From the NCBI GenBank assembly GCA_017615435.1, contig JAGAAF010000045.1, forward strand, positions 16,053 to 80,052: a stretch of 64,000 bases of DNA. The letters run 5' to 3'. Of the stretch, positions 16,824 to 25,193 are shown one piece after another (within the stretch, counting starts at the first letter, position 1; every line of letters begins with the position of its first letter). The DNA comes from Bacteroidales bacterium (GTDB lineage: Bacteria > Bacteroidota > Bacteroidia > Bacteroidales > UBA932). The notes beneath the pieces are model-generated. The model was not told where the DNA came from. It saw only the letters and a program-made list of their open reading frames with translations, and made no database searches. Both the position numbers and the translations under genes were made by a program.

Positions 16824-16850
16824 CAAATATAGTGATTTTTGCTAAATTTG
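16824..16850. promoter_or_regulatory. Divergent TAnnTTTG boxes, PPTase and mdh
   Basis: Minus strand TATATTTG (16824-16831) serves the phosphopantetheinyl transferase; plus strand TAAATTTG (16843-16850) serves mdh, 36 bases before its ATG. Confidence 0.65.
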
Positions 16851-16886
16851 CGAGGCTTAAGAGAATCAGTAACACATTATATTATT

Positions 16887-17873
16887 ATGAAGTACTTGAC
16901 CAATGAAAAGTTGACCATTGTCGGTGCCGGCGGAATGATCGGTTCCAATATGGCCCAGACCGCGCTTATGCTCGGCCTCACACCCAACATCTGTCTCTAT
17001 GATATCTTCGAGCCCGGTGTACACGGTGTTGCGGAAGAAATGTATCACTGCGGATTCGAGAACGCTAACATCACCTGGACCGTCGATCCGGCCGTTGCGT
17101 TCAAGGACGCGAAGTACATCGTCTCTTCTGGCGGCGCTCCCCGCAAGGAAGGAATGACCCGTGAGGATCTCCTCAAGGGCAACTGCCAGATCGCTGCCGA
17201 GTTCGGCGACCTCATCAAGCAGTACTGCCCTGACGTAAAGCACGTGGTGGTTATCTTCAACCCCGCAGACGTCACCGCTCTTACGGCTCTCATCCACTCC
17301 GGCCTTAAGCCCAGCCAGCTCACCAGCCTCGCAGCCCTCGACAGCACCCGTCTGCAGAGCAACCTCGCCAAGGAATTCGGCGTGCCTCAGAGCTCCGTTA
17401 CCGGTGCGCACACCTACGGCGGACACGGCGAGCAGATGGCAGTCTTCGCCTCGCAGGTCAAGGTCGACGGCAAGCCCCTCGCAGAGATGGGTCTCACCCC
17501 CGAGCGTTTCGCCGAGATCAAGCAGAACACCATCCAGGGCGGCAGCGCCATCATCAAGCTCCGTGGCCGCAGCTCCTTCCAGAGCCCTGCTTACTGCGCA
17601 ATCAAGATGATCGAAGCCTCTATGGGCGGCGCCAAGTTCACCCTTCCTGCCGGAACCTACGTGAACAACGAGAAGTATAAGAACGTGATGATGGCTATGC
17701 CCACCACTATCGACGCCACCGGCGTGCACTTCGTCGCTCCGACCGGCACTCCCGAGGAACTCGCAGCCCTCGATGCCTCTTACGCACACCTCTGCAAGAT
17801 GCGTGACGAGATCATCGACCTCGGCATCGTCCCTCCCGTCGCCGACTGGAAGAAGGAAAACCCGAACCTCTAG
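16887..17873 (+). CDS. mdh: Malate dehydrogenase
   Basis: A 328-residue NAD-dependent dehydrogenase interconverting malate and oxaloacetate. The start at 16887 places the nucleotide-binding fold correctly (KLTIVGAGGMIGSNMAQ). The substrate loop and catalytic parts include GGAPRKEGMTREDLL and GAHTYGGHGEQM with the active-site histidine. This is the form usual in Bacteroidales. Codon use is strongly biased to C-ending codons, as in the other highly expressed genes here (pgk, transketolase). It is followed by a 19-base-pair perfect inverted repeat and a long non-coding stretch. Confidence 0.94.
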   Translation: MKYLTNEKLTIVGAGGMIGSNMAQTALMLGLTPNICLYDIFEPGVHGVAEEMYHCGFENANITWTVDPAVAFKDAKYIVSSGGAPRKEGMTREDLLKGNCQIAAEFGDLIKQYCPDVKHVVVIFNPADVTALTALIHSGLKPSQLTSLAALDSTRLQSNLAKEFGVPQSSVTGAHTYGGHGEQMAVFASQVKVDGKPLAEMGLTPERFAEIKQNTIQGGSAIIKLRGRSSFQSPAYCAIKMIEASMGGAKFTLPAGTYVNNEKYKNVMMAMPTTIDATGVHFVAPTGTPEELAALDASYAHLCKMRDEIIDLGIVPPVADWKKENPNL

Positions 17874-17885
17874 TTCGCGCGCTCG

Positions 17886-17939
17886 CAAATAGTTGGGGTT
17901 AACCCGCGGGAATCTCCGCAGGTTAACCCCAACTATTTG
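17886..17939 (+). terminator. Long perfect inverted repeat after mdh
   Basis: Nineteen-base arms at 17886-17904 and 17921-17939 are perfectly complementary, with an inner GCGG/CCGC. This very stable hairpin starts 13 bases after the mdh stop and likely ends or protects its transcript. Confidence 0.7.
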
Positions 17940-17967
17940 TCCTCTTTCGCCCGTGTCCCCGCTCCTC

Positions 17968-18047
17968 CGGCGGGTTTTGTGTTCGTTTTCCCGCCGCTTG
18001 GCCCTTTTCCCTCCTTTTCGGCGGGTTTTCCCTCGCTTTTCCCGCCG
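17968..18047 (+). repeat. 51-base-period hairpin array, copy B
   Basis: Two hairpins with CGGCGGG/CCCGCCG arms (17968-17974 with 17990-17996, and 18019-18025 with 18041-18047). Unit spacing is exactly 51 and arm-to-arm spacing is 21, as in copy A, but the arm sequence differs. Loops are T-rich. Confidence 0.8.
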
Positions 18048-18521
18048 TTTCGGACGACTTCGCCAAACAGTGCCACGCTCAATAATTACCAACCCCGTCC
18101 AGAAGTACATGTATGGCATCCAGGTAACAAATCTCCGTGGCGCTAGCCCCGAAATCGAGCCCAGCGCCACACGAAAGAGTCACGATACCCCATCTGTGAT
18201 ATCTGAGAGATTGATTGGCGCTATTCCTCCGTGGCGCTGTTTGGCGGATTCGGTTGCGGGAGGGCTACCGGGGCTGGCGCCGGGGCGGGAGGGAGACGCG
18301 AGCGTGCCCTGCCGCGCCTGACGGCTTGCCGGTTCAGAGTTTTTGCCTCCCGGACCCGATTTTGTCAAAATCGAGCCCGAAAGTCAACAACTCAGAACGT
18401 ACTTTCTGTTCCAGACGCGGAAAAGGGAGACAGTCTTCGCGCGCTTGTGCTCGCCGCGGGCATTTCAGGGCGGCATACCTGTAATCAACGTCTTATGCCG
18501 GGCTCCGCCCAAGCCCGAAAT
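18048..18521. other. Non-coding stretch downstream of mdh
   Basis: No convincing gene: the open frames here overlap each other, are arginine/serine/proline-rich and resemble no family. GTGGCGCT occurs at 18137-18144 and 18231-18238 with its complement AGCGCCAC at 18163-18170, giving a local hairpin, and an imperfect partner lies at 18069-18077. A rare CATG lies at 18108. It could be decayed DNA or a graveyard of hairpin elements. Confidence 0.5.
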
Positions 18522-18631
18522 GCGGAAGGTGTGATTTTGTGATGCACACCTTCCGAGCGTTATATGGCACAGGGGCGTGCTGGTTGAGGTTTGGCTGCGG
18601 AAGGTGTCACACTTAAAAACACAGCTTCCGC
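18522..18631 (+). repeat. 75-base-period hairpin pair, copy 2
   Basis: Arms GCGGAAGGTGTG (18522-18533) with 18545-18556, and GCGGAAGGTGT (18597-18607) with 18621-18631; unit spacing is exactly 75. Arms are nearly the same as copy 1, with one mismatch in each hairpin. The second loop (CACACTTAAAAAC) matches that of copy 1 closely. Confidence 0.78.
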
Positions 18632-18815
18632 AAAATTGATAGGGAGCGAGTTACTGCGAGCGACCGGTTTACCAAGGCCCCCGGCTTCGGGGTCGCCGGG
18701 GGCCGACACCAAACAATATAGATGAAACATACATTCGCAAAGCCACAATCGCGCAAGCTGAGCCGCACTCTCGAGCTCGGCGCAGCGCGATCCGGAGGTG
18801 TTTTTTCGTCCATTT

Positions 18816-18925
18816 GTTCAAGGTTTGCTTTTGCGCGGCACACCTTGTACGCTTAAACATGAATAGAAGATATCTAGATGGCATTTGACTGTTCAAGATC
18901 TCGCAGTTAAAAGCAGACCTTGAAC
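18816..18925 (+). repeat. 75-base-period hairpin pair, copy 3 with changed arms
   Basis: Arms GTTCAAGGTTTGC (18816-18828) with 18838-18850, and GTTCAAGATCT (18891-18901) with 18915-18925. Spacing is again 75 and the loops (TTTTGCGCG; CGCAGTTAAAAGC) resemble copies 1 and 2, but the outer arm sequence has changed on both sides. Confidence 0.75.
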
Positions 18926-18934
18926 AAAACGGGC

Positions 18935-18964
18935 TTTGTGTTCAGGAGAATAATGCTATTTTTG
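18935..18964 (+). promoter_or_regulatory. Promoter for the small antitoxin-like ORF and esterase operon
   Basis: TTTG (18935-18938), 18-base spacer, TATTTTTG (18957-18964). It lies 39 bases before the ATG at 19004. Confidence 0.7.
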
Positions 18965-19003
18965 TGGTAAGTCTTCTAAATAGTGTTGAAGACGGCCAAG
19001 AAT

Positions 19004-19153
19004 ATGAGCACTAGAACTAAGCATGGGGAATCTGCGGCGATGCGTGAGACGGATTATGTGATGTCTCAGCCAGAGCTCGTTGAGGATATACGCCAAGGGG
19101 AGGAGGATTTGAAGAATGGAAAATATGAGATAGTCGATATTGATAAGCTATGA
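19004..19153 (+). CDS. Small antitoxin-like protein
   Basis: A 49-residue ORF directly behind a good promoter. The sequence (YVMSQPELVEDIRQGEEDLK, then KYEIVDIDKL) resembles the C-terminal half of RelB/Phd-like antitoxins, which typically end in a similar acidic EIVxxDxLW motif. In such operons the next gene, overlapping by ATGA, is the toxin. Here the ATGA overlap leads into an esterase instead, so this looks like an orphan antitoxin left after loss of its toxin. That history is an inference. One rare CATG lies within it (19022-19025). Confidence 0.6.
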   Translation: MSTRTKHGESAAMRETDYVMSQPELVEDIRQGEEDLKNGKYEIVDIDKL

Positions 19154-20235
19154 AACGAATAATTCTCTTGGTCGCGGCGGTGATGGGTTGCTGCGGGAGC
19201 GCGGGGGCGCAGTGGTTCCGCCAGCCGACGCCGAATGATACCCTTCAGTCTGTGAAAGTCCTCCCGGACGGCAGAGTGCTGTTCCAGATCTACGCACCGA
19301 ATGCGCAGAACATTATGGTGACCGGAGATCTGCCGTGGGATAAGCCTGTGAAGTTCGCGAAACAGGAAAACGGCGTGTGGCAGGGCATCCGCGAGGGGCT
19401 TGCGGACGGGTGCTTCAGGTACTCGTTCCTGGTGGACGGAGTGAAGGTGCAGGACCCGAAGACGCCGCTGTCGGCAGAGCAGGCGAGCGTGTTCACCAAG
19501 GGAGACGGCTATATCAAGGATGTTCCGCACGGAGCCGTCAGCCAGCGGTGGTATTACTCCGAGACGCTCGGACAGCTGCGAAGGATGCACGTGTGGACCC
19601 CGGCGGGGTACGAGAAGAGTGCGGACGCGCTGCCGGTGCTGTACCTCATTCACGGCGGAGGCGATAACGACGCTTCCTGGCCGGGCGTCGGTGCTGCCGG
19701 CTGGATCCTGGACAACCTGCTCTCCGAAGGGAAGATGGTCCCGATGATAGTGGTGATGCCGAACGGCAGCATCCCGGGCCCGGATATGATGAGCGAAGTC
19801 CCTCTGTTCGGAGAGGATATGGTCCGCAGCATCATCCCGTTTGTGGAAGCGAACTACCGCGTGATCGCAGACAAGAACCATAGGGCTATGGCGGGCCTTT
19901 CGATGGGCGGTATGGAGACCATCGAGACCGCGTTCAAGCATCCCGAACTCTTCAACTACGTCTGGGTGCTGAGCTCCAGCTTCTCGCCCGGAAAGCAGAA
20001 GGAATACATAGAGCAGATTAAGCTCAACGAAATTGCTCCCAAGCTGAATTTCAAGGCGCTGTACTTCACTCAGGGCGGTCCGTCCGACATTGCATATAGG
20101 AATTGCCAGGAGGCGCTCGGCTATCTGAAGGCGGCAGGAATTAAATATCAATATTTGGAGAACGCGCAGGCGGGACATTCGTGGATAACCTGGAGGGCCG
20201 ACCTGCAGACACTCGCTCCGACACTGTTCAAATGA
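19150..20235 (+). CDS. Secreted esterase with N-terminal CBM48-like domain (CE1 family)
   Basis: A 361-residue exported alpha/beta hydrolase like the feruloyl and acetyl-xylan esterases of polysaccharide-degrading Bacteroidota. After a signal peptide (1-20), residues about 25-125 look like an early-set/CBM48 domain (RVLFQIYAPNAQNIMVTGDL). The esterase domain follows: YLIHGGGDNDASW, nucleophile Ser251 in GLSMGG, and His343 in GHSW. Its start overlaps the small antitoxin-like ORF and its stop overlaps the FAD lipoprotein gene, both by ATGA. It probably removes acyl groups from plant or host glycans; the substrate is unknown. Confidence 0.87.
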   Translation: MKRIILLVAAVMGCCGSAGAQWFRQPTPNDTLQSVKVLPDGRVLFQIYAPNAQNIMVTGDLPWDKPVKFAKQENGVWQGIREGLADGCFRYSFLVDGVKVQDPKTPLSAEQASVFTKGDGYIKDVPHGAVSQRWYYSETLGQLRRMHVWTPAGYEKSADALPVLYLIHGGGDNDASWPGVGAAGWILDNLLSEGKMVPMIVVMPNGSIPGPDMMSEVPLFGEDMVRSIIPFVEANYRVIADKNHRAMAGLSMGGMETIETAFKHPELFNYVWVLSSSFSPGKQKEYIEQIKLNEIAPKLNFKALYFTQGGPSDIAYRNCQEALGYLKAAGIKYQYLENAQAGHSWITWRADLQTLAPTLFK

Positions 20236-22142
20236 AACGCTTTTTAACAGCTATAGTGGCGCTGGCCGTGGCTTGTATGCCTGAGCCGGAGAAGACTCCG
20301 CAGGAGCCGGACAAACCGGGTGCGGACACGACCGGGACTCATCAGATAGACACGACGGACACTCCGCAGGTGGACACGAACGTAGTCGTTCCGGTGGTGC
20401 CGCCGGATGACGGCACGGGAACGGTGCTGGTGATCGGCGGCGGGTCGAGTGGCGTCTGCGCGGCAATCCAGGCGGCAAGGCTGGGTGTGGATGTGATACT
20501 CGTCGAGGAAACTCCCTGGCTGGGAGGTATGCTCACTTCGGCCGGCGTAAGCGCTACCGACGGCAACCACAAGATGCGCCAGGGCCTGTTCGGCGAGTTC
20601 GCCGACGCTCTGGTCCAGCACTACGGTTCCATTTCCGCTCTGAAAACAGGCTGGGTCAGCAATATGCTATATAGCCCGAAGGTGGCGGAAAACATATTCG
20701 AAACCTGGGTGTCGGATTTCAATAACCTTACGGTTATCAAGAATGCCGCGTTCAAAAGCATCAGCGGGGGAGCCGGCGGCTGGACCGCCACGTTCGACGG
20801 CAAGAACGGCGAGCTCACGCTTCAGGCTGACATAGTCATCGACTGCACGGAGCTGGGTGACGTGGCGAAGGCCGCCGGCGTCCGTTATCGCGTGGGTATG
20901 GACTCTCCGTCGTATGCCGGGGAATCTATGGCCATAGGCCCGAACAATGTGGTGCAGGACCTCACGATGGTGATGACCCTGAAGAACTACAGCCGCGACG
21001 TGACGATTGCGCAGCCGGAAGGATACGACGAAAGCCTCTACTACAACAGTTGCAAGAGCGCCTACAATGTGGAGAACACCACCGGCCAGACCATCTGGTC
21101 CGCGTCCGAAATGATGTCCTACGGTCTTCTGCCCAACGGCGAAATAATGATCAACTGGCCCATCCACGGCAACGACTACTACGTGAACCTGATTGAGATG
21201 AGCCGTGATGAACGGGCAGCCGCTATCGCGAAAGCGAAACTGCATTCGCTCGGCTTCCTTTACTATCTTCAGACTAAGATCGGTTACAAAACCTGGGGTC
21301 TGGCTAATGATCAGTATCCTACGGATGACCGCTTCCCGCTGATACCCTATCACAGGGAGTCGCGCCGCATAGAAGGCGAATATCTCTTCGGCGTGAACGA
21401 GGCCGTGTCGCCGTTCGACTATAAGGGATATCGAACGGGCATCGCGGTGGGCGATTACCCCGTGGACCATCATCATTGGCAATATCCCGACTGGCAGAGC
21501 ATAGTGATAGATTTCCCGAAGATAGTTCCGTTCACACTGCCGCTGGGTGTGCTGATCCCGAAAGAGAAAGACGGTATGCTGGTGGCGGAAAAATCCATCA
21601 GCGTGACCAATCTGATTAATGGCTCAACCCGTCTGCAGCCCGTGACTATGGAACTCGGCCAGGCCGCCGGCGCCCTTGCAGCGCTCGCGCTCAAGCAGCG
21701 CAAGGCGCTGTGCGAGGTGCACGTCCGCGACGTGCAGGACGCGCTGCTCTCCGCCGGCGCCCGCCTCCAGCCTTATCTTGATCTCGAGCCCGCAAGCCCG
21801 GACTTCCGTGTGCTTCAGCGCATCGGGTCGACCGGCATTATGCGTGGCAAGGGCGAGACTATAGGCTGGTCGAACGAGTGCCATTTCCGCACCGGCGACA
21901 ACCTTCTTAAAAACGAACTCTTCCTGGAGGAGTACTACGACATCCCGCACAACAACTCCACCGCGGCTTTCACCGGCTCGGAGTTTGTCGAACTGATAGA
22001 AGGAATAAAAGGTGAATCAATCGAGACCGACCTGCGCTCGAAGTCCACGGTCACACGCCTCGAGGCTGCGCGCCTTATCGACTCCGAACTCGACCCGTTC
22101 CACACACATAATGTATCTTTGAATGGAGACGTCCTGCAATAA
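20232..22142 (+). CDS. FAD-dependent oxidoreductase lipoprotein
   Basis: A 636-residue lipoprotein (MKRFLTAIVALAVAC, Cys15) with a threonine/aspartate-rich spacer and then a dinucleotide-binding motif (VLVIGGGSSGVCAAIQAARL). It matches the FAD-dependent family (PF12831) often found in carbohydrate-use loci of Bacteroidota and sometimes annotated as xanthan lyase. The start at 20232 is chosen for the lipobox; an upstream frame to 20181 would overlap the esterase. The C-terminal 120 residues resemble S-layer-homology-like repeats (FRVLQRIGSTGIMRGKGETI). Substrate unknown; likely acts with the esterase. Confidence 0.82.
   Translation: MKRFLTAIVALAVACMPEPEKTPQEPDKPGADTTGTHQIDTTDTPQVDTNVVVPVVPPDDGTGTVLVIGGGSSGVCAAIQAARLGVDVILVEETPWLGGMLTSAGVSATDGNHKMRQGLFGEFADALVQHYGSISALKTGWVSNMLYSPKVAENIFETWVSDFNNLTVIKNAAFKSISGGAGGWTATFDGKNGELTLQADIVIDCTELGDVAKAAGVRYRVGMDSPSYAGESMAIGPNNVVQDLTMVMTLKNYSRDVTIAQPEGYDESLYYNSCKSAYNVENTTGQTIWSASEMMSYGLLPNGEIMINWPIHGNDYYVNLIEMSRDERAAAIAKAKLHSLGFLYYLQTKIGYKTWGLANDQYPTDDRFPLIPYHRESRRIEGEYLFGVNEAVSPFDYKGYRTGIAVGDYPVDHHHWQYPDWQSIVIDFPKIVPFTLPLGVLIPKEKDGMLVAEKSISVTNLINGSTRLQPVTMELGQAAGALAALALKQRKALCEVHVRDVQDALLSAGARLQPYLDLEPASPDFRVLQRIGSTGIMRGKGETIGWSNECHFRTGDNLLKNELFLEEYYDIPHNNSTAAFTGSEFVELIEGIKGESIETDLRSKSTVTRLEAARLIDSELDPFHTHNVSLNGDVLQ
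22114..22121 (+). promoter_or_regulatory. TAnnTTTG box before the thioesterase
   Basis: TATCTTTG lies inside the end of the FAD lipoprotein gene, one base before the thioesterase ATG at 22123. If active it gives a leaderless transcript. No TTTG at -33. Confidence 0.4.
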
Positions 22143-22851
22143 AGTATTACTCCCGGTCAGGGTCCAGAGCCACGAAGTGGACTGCGCCAGCCGCATCAAA
22201 CCTTTCTACCTTCAGTGCTGCCTGCAGGAAGCGGCCTATGCAGGTTCGGCGTTCTGCGGCGCGGGCTACGATGCGCTGCGTCCGTTGGGCCTGGCGTGGG
22301 TGCTCAACCGTCTGCATATCAGTGTCCACGACCTTCCCCTATGGGGAGACGACCTGCAGCTGGAGACCTGGTCGCGCGCGAAGACCGGACCGCTGTGGCA
22401 CCGTAACTTCCGCATTCGCAGGGGCGACGCTGTGCTCGCCCAGGCGACGTCGGCGTGGACCGTGCTCGATCTCGCGAACCGCTCGATCTTCCGCGGTATG
22501 CCGCCCTTCCGCGAGGACTCGCACTGCGAGGAAGATACCCTCCCGTTCTGCACGAAGCTCGTGGTGCCGGAAGGCCTGGCTATGTCGGAGACCGGCTCGC
22601 ACACCCCTCTGTTCAGCGAGATTGACTCAAACTCTCACGTGAACAACTGCTTCTACACGGAGTGGGCTTTCGACGCCCTGCCGTTCGATTATCTGGCAAC
22701 GCACGCCGTGAAGGATATCGAGATTAACTACTACGTCGAGGTCGCTCCCGGAATGAAGGTCGATTTCCGCCTGGGCCGCGACGGCGATGTGTGGTACTTC
22801 TGCGGAGTCGCCGAGGAGGTTGTCCGCTTCTTGGTCAGAATGGAATTCTAG
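22123..22851 (+). CDS. Acyl-ACP thioesterase
   Basis: A 242-residue double hot-dog protein of the acyl-ACP thioesterase family, which releases free fatty acids from acyl carrier protein in the cytoplasm. Family features are VRVQSHEVDCASRIKP at the start, WVLNRLHISV, then WSRAKTGPLWHRNF, and the second half with SEIDSNSHVNNCFYTEWAFD (the N-x-H-V-N-N motif). It starts 20 bases inside the preceding gene. The same pairing of acyl release here and an acyltransferase next door suggests linked lipid functions, but that is an inference. Confidence 0.87.
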   Translation: METSCNKVLLPVRVQSHEVDCASRIKPFYLQCCLQEAAYAGSAFCGAGYDALRPLGLAWVLNRLHISVHDLPLWGDDLQLETWSRAKTGPLWHRNFRIRRGDAVLAQATSAWTVLDLANRSIFRGMPPFREDSHCEEDTLPFCTKLVVPEGLAMSETGSHTPLFSEIDSNSHVNNCFYTEWAFDALPFDYLATHAVKDIEINYYVEVAPGMKVDFRLGRDGDVWYFCGVAEEVVRFLVRMEF

Positions 22852-22854
22852 AAT

Positions 22855-24039
22855 ATGAAAAGGGAAGTCTGGATAGACTGGGTGCGTATCTTCGCCTGTT
22901 TCGGCGTGATGCTCACACATAGCTGCGAACCGTTTTATCTGGGCGGCGAAGGGTCGCTGATCCTGACAAAGGCGGATGCTTTATGGGTGGGGTTCCTCAA
23001 TGTTTTACCCCGCGCGTGTGTCGCACTTTTTATCGTTGCATCCAGCTACCTGCAATTTCCTCTGCATTATTCCACTGGCGAATTCTTCAAGCGCAGGGCG
23101 GTCAGGATACTGATTCCCTTCTTCGTGTGGTCCATAGTTTACGCGCTCGTCTGGGGCGAACCCGTGCAGAACTTCAAGGATTTGCTGCTTAATTTCAACT
23201 ACGCTGCAGGCCATATGTGGTTCGTGTATATGCTGATAGGCGTTTATCTGATAATGCCGCTGCTTTCTCCCTGGGCTTCGAAAGTCGGCAAGCGCGAACT
23301 TCAGGTTTACATCGGCATCTGGCTGCTCACGACCGTCGTCCCGCTGATCCGTCAGGTTGTCGGCGGTCCTGCGCCCGTGATTTACGGTCCTTCCGGAATC
23401 CCTAATGCGGCACTCTATCCTTTATGGGGTGAAGCGAGCTGGAATGCCTACGGGGTGTTCTATTATCTGAGCGGTTTTGTTGGATATGTGCTGCTGGGGC
23501 TCTATTTCCGCAAGTTTGTGGGTAAACTGTCCTGGAAACGTACAGTCGCGATAGGTTTTCCGGTCTCTCTTGTCGGTATTGCCCTATGCTCGGGCGGTTT
23601 TCTTAGCCGAGTCTGGGCGGACTGCGACGGGGTGTTCCCCGTCGAAGGCCCAGTCGGCCTCGCCGCCCTCTGGGAAGGTCCCTGGCTGAACGACACCCTT
23701 GGCGTCGCGCTAATGACTATCGGCTGGATCCTGCTATTCCGCAAAATCGCTCACGGCCGGTCTGTGGATCTTTCCGACGCCGGCGCATTCTATCGCCGGG
23801 TCGCCGTTCCCGTCTCGGAGGCTGGCTATGGCATGTACCTCAGCCATTTATTGCTTCTGGGTTTAATATCCAGCCGGATACGCTCCCGGCTGGGCCTCGG
23901 CCTGGACGGTGCCCTCGGCCCCGTCTGGACCACCCCCGTCGAAATCTTCCTCACCGCCATCAGCTCCTTCATCCTCGTCGCCCTGGTCTGCGTGTTGGTT
24001 CGCCGCATCCCCAAGGTCGGCAAATGGATAATGGGTTAG
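22855..24039 (+). CDS. Acyltransferase family 3 membrane protein
   Basis: A 394-residue integral membrane protein with about ten helices, of the acyltransferase 3 (OafA/NodX-like) family that acetylates or acylates extracytoplasmic sugars. The N-terminal motif WIDWVRIFACFGVMLTHSCEP contains the conserved histidine, followed by FFKRRAVRILIPFFVWS and GHMWFVYMLIGVYLIMP. A rare CATG occurs at 23832. It directly follows the thioesterase by three bases. Acceptor unknown, perhaps a surface polysaccharide or lipid A sugar. Confidence 0.88.
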   Translation: MKREVWIDWVRIFACFGVMLTHSCEPFYLGGEGSLILTKADALWVGFLNVLPRACVALFIVASSYLQFPLHYSTGEFFKRRAVRILIPFFVWSIVYALVWGEPVQNFKDLLLNFNYAAGHMWFVYMLIGVYLIMPLLSPWASKVGKRELQVYIGIWLLTTVVPLIRQVVGGPAPVIYGPSGIPNAALYPLWGEASWNAYGVFYYLSGFVGYVLLGLYFRKFVGKLSWKRTVAIGFPVSLVGIALCSGGFLSRVWADCDGVFPVEGPVGLAALWEGPWLNDTLGVALMTIGWILLFRKIAHGRSVDLSDAGAFYRRVAVPVSEAGYGMYLSHLLLLGLISSRIRSRLGLGLDGALGPVWTTPVEIFLTAISSFILVALVCVLVRRIPKVGKWIMG

Positions 24040-24068
24040 CGCGTGGCGCATAATGCGTCAGTCTCTTC

Positions 24069-24148
24069 CCGGCGAGTTTTTGACTGTTATCTCGCCGGAT
24101 TGCTGGTTTTTGTTCATTCCGGCGAGTTTTCAGCTGTTTTCTCGCCGG
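24069..24148 (+). repeat. 50/51-base-period hairpin array, copy C
   Basis: Two perfect 8-base-pair hairpins, CCGGCGAG (24069-24076) with CTCGCCGG (24091-24098) and the same at 24119-24126 with 24141-24148. Spacing between units is 50. Loops are 14 bases and T-rich. Same geometry as copies A, B and D with a third arm sequence. It starts 29 bases after the acyltransferase stop. Confidence 0.8.
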
Positions 24149-24250
24149 ATATTTAGAGGAGCGTAGCGACGATGTCGCCATCAGGCGACCGGCCGGTCCG
24201 GGTATTTTGCGGGAGCAAAATACGGAAAGGAGAAAAGGCCGCAGGGGGTT

Positions 24251-24271
24251 TGGGGGATGCGTCATCCCCCA
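24251..24271 (-). terminator. Hairpin downstream of tRNA-Pro
   Basis: TGGGGGATG and CATCCCCCA form a nine-base-pair hairpin with a CGT loop, 11 bases past the tRNA 3' end. There is no T-run after it, so its role as a terminator is uncertain. Confidence 0.45.
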
Positions 24272-24282
24272 GTAAGATAAGG

Positions 24283-24355
<73 letters not shown>

Positions 24356-24443
24356 AAAAATCCCTTTTGCAGTTGCATCTAGCTGCGTTTCAAGCGGCAA
24401 CCCGCCATCTCGCCTGCAAGAAGGGGCAGCAAAGATATTATGG

Positions 24444-24477
24444 TTTGGGAGAAAAAGCAAAACATTTGCTAAATTTG
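24444..24477 (+). promoter_or_regulatory. Promoter for lolD-like gene
   Basis: TTTG (24444-24447), 22-base spacer, TAAATTTG (24470-24477). The ATG at 24484 is six bases beyond the box, so the leader would be a few bases at most. Confidence 0.55.
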
Positions 24478-24483
24478 TATGGT

Positions 24484-25146
24484 ATGGCAATAATCGAAGC
24501 TCATAACATAAAGAAATCTTTCGGCTCTCTTGAGGTGCTGAAAGGAGTTGATTTCAGCGCGGAGAAGGGCGAGGTGGTGTCGATTATGGGCGCTTCCGGC
24601 GCCGGCAAGACGACCCTGCTCCAGATACTTGGAACCCTTTTGACTCCGGATAGCGGTGAGTTGCTCATCGACGGCAAAGACGCCATCAATCTGAGTCCGA
24701 AGGAGAAGGCGCTGTTTCGTGGAAAGACCGTGGGCTTCGTGTTTCAGGCTCACCATCTCCTTCCCGAATTCACGGCTTTTGAAAATGTGATGATTCCTGC
24801 GATGATCGCCGGCGGACGGACACAGTCGCAGATGAAAGCTGCGGCGGAAGAGGTGCTCTTACGCGTGGGGCTATGGAACCGCCTCGACCATAGGCCTGCG
24901 GAGCTCTCCGGCGGCGAGCAGCAGAGGGTGGCGATCGCACGTGCGCTGATCAACGACCCTGCCGTGCTCCTGGCGGATGAGCCGACCGGCAACCTGGACT
25001 CAGCCACGAAGAAAGAAATCCACCAGCTCTTCTTCGACCTTCGCGAACAGCTCGGCCAGACGATAATAATCGTCACGCACGACCCCGACCTTGCAGCGTT
25101 GTGTGACAGGGAACTGCATATGTGTGATGGAAGGTTCGTGGAATAG
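24484..25146 (+). CDS. lolD: Lipoprotein-releasing ABC transporter ATP-binding protein (LolD-like)
   Basis: A 220-residue ABC ATPase: Walker [10 protein letters not shown] (36-44), signature LSGGEQQ (141-147), Walker B LLADEP (162-167) and the switch histidine His199. It is closest in pattern to LolD, which powers release of lipoproteins from the inner membrane toward the outer membrane with LolC/E. The membrane partners are not next to it, so a MacB-like role remains possible. The start at 24484 ([14 protein letters not shown]) is chosen over an upstream frame that crosses the promoter and tRNA. Confidence 0.85.
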   Translation: MAIIEAHNIKKSFGSLEVLKGVDFSAEKGEVVSIMGASGAGKTTLLQILGTLLTPDSGELLIDGKDAINLSPKEKALFRGKTVGFVFQAHHLLPEFTAFENVMIPAMIAGGRTQSQMKAAAEEVLLRVGLWNRLDHRPAELSGGEQQRVAIARALINDPAVLLADEPTGNLDSATKKEIHQLFFDLREQLGQTIIIVTHDPDLAALCDRELHMCDGRFVE

Positions 25147-25167
25147 ATTCCCGATCAGGTCGGGGAT
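25147..25167 (+). repeat. REP-like 8-5-8 hairpin after lolD
   Basis: ATTCCCGA and TCGGGGAT flank a TCAGG loop right after the stop codon. The same 8-5-8 geometry with different arms occurs at 58147-58167, and a related sequence is inside the CDS at 12378. Confidence 0.6.
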
Positions 25168-25193
25168 GACCGATTAAGACAATTCATTTAACT

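Noticed and set aside
17893..18542. Several overlapping open frames of 60-142 residues after mdh
   Set aside because: They overlap in different frames, are rich in arginine, proline and serine, contain the hairpin arrays, and lack any family resemblance or start signal; they are side effects of GC-rich non-coding DNA.
22123..22142. Frameshift at the FAD lipoprotein/thioesterase junction
   Set aside because: The 20-base overlap is between two unrelated complete proteins, each with an intact family N- or C-terminus, so it is ordinary gene overlap.
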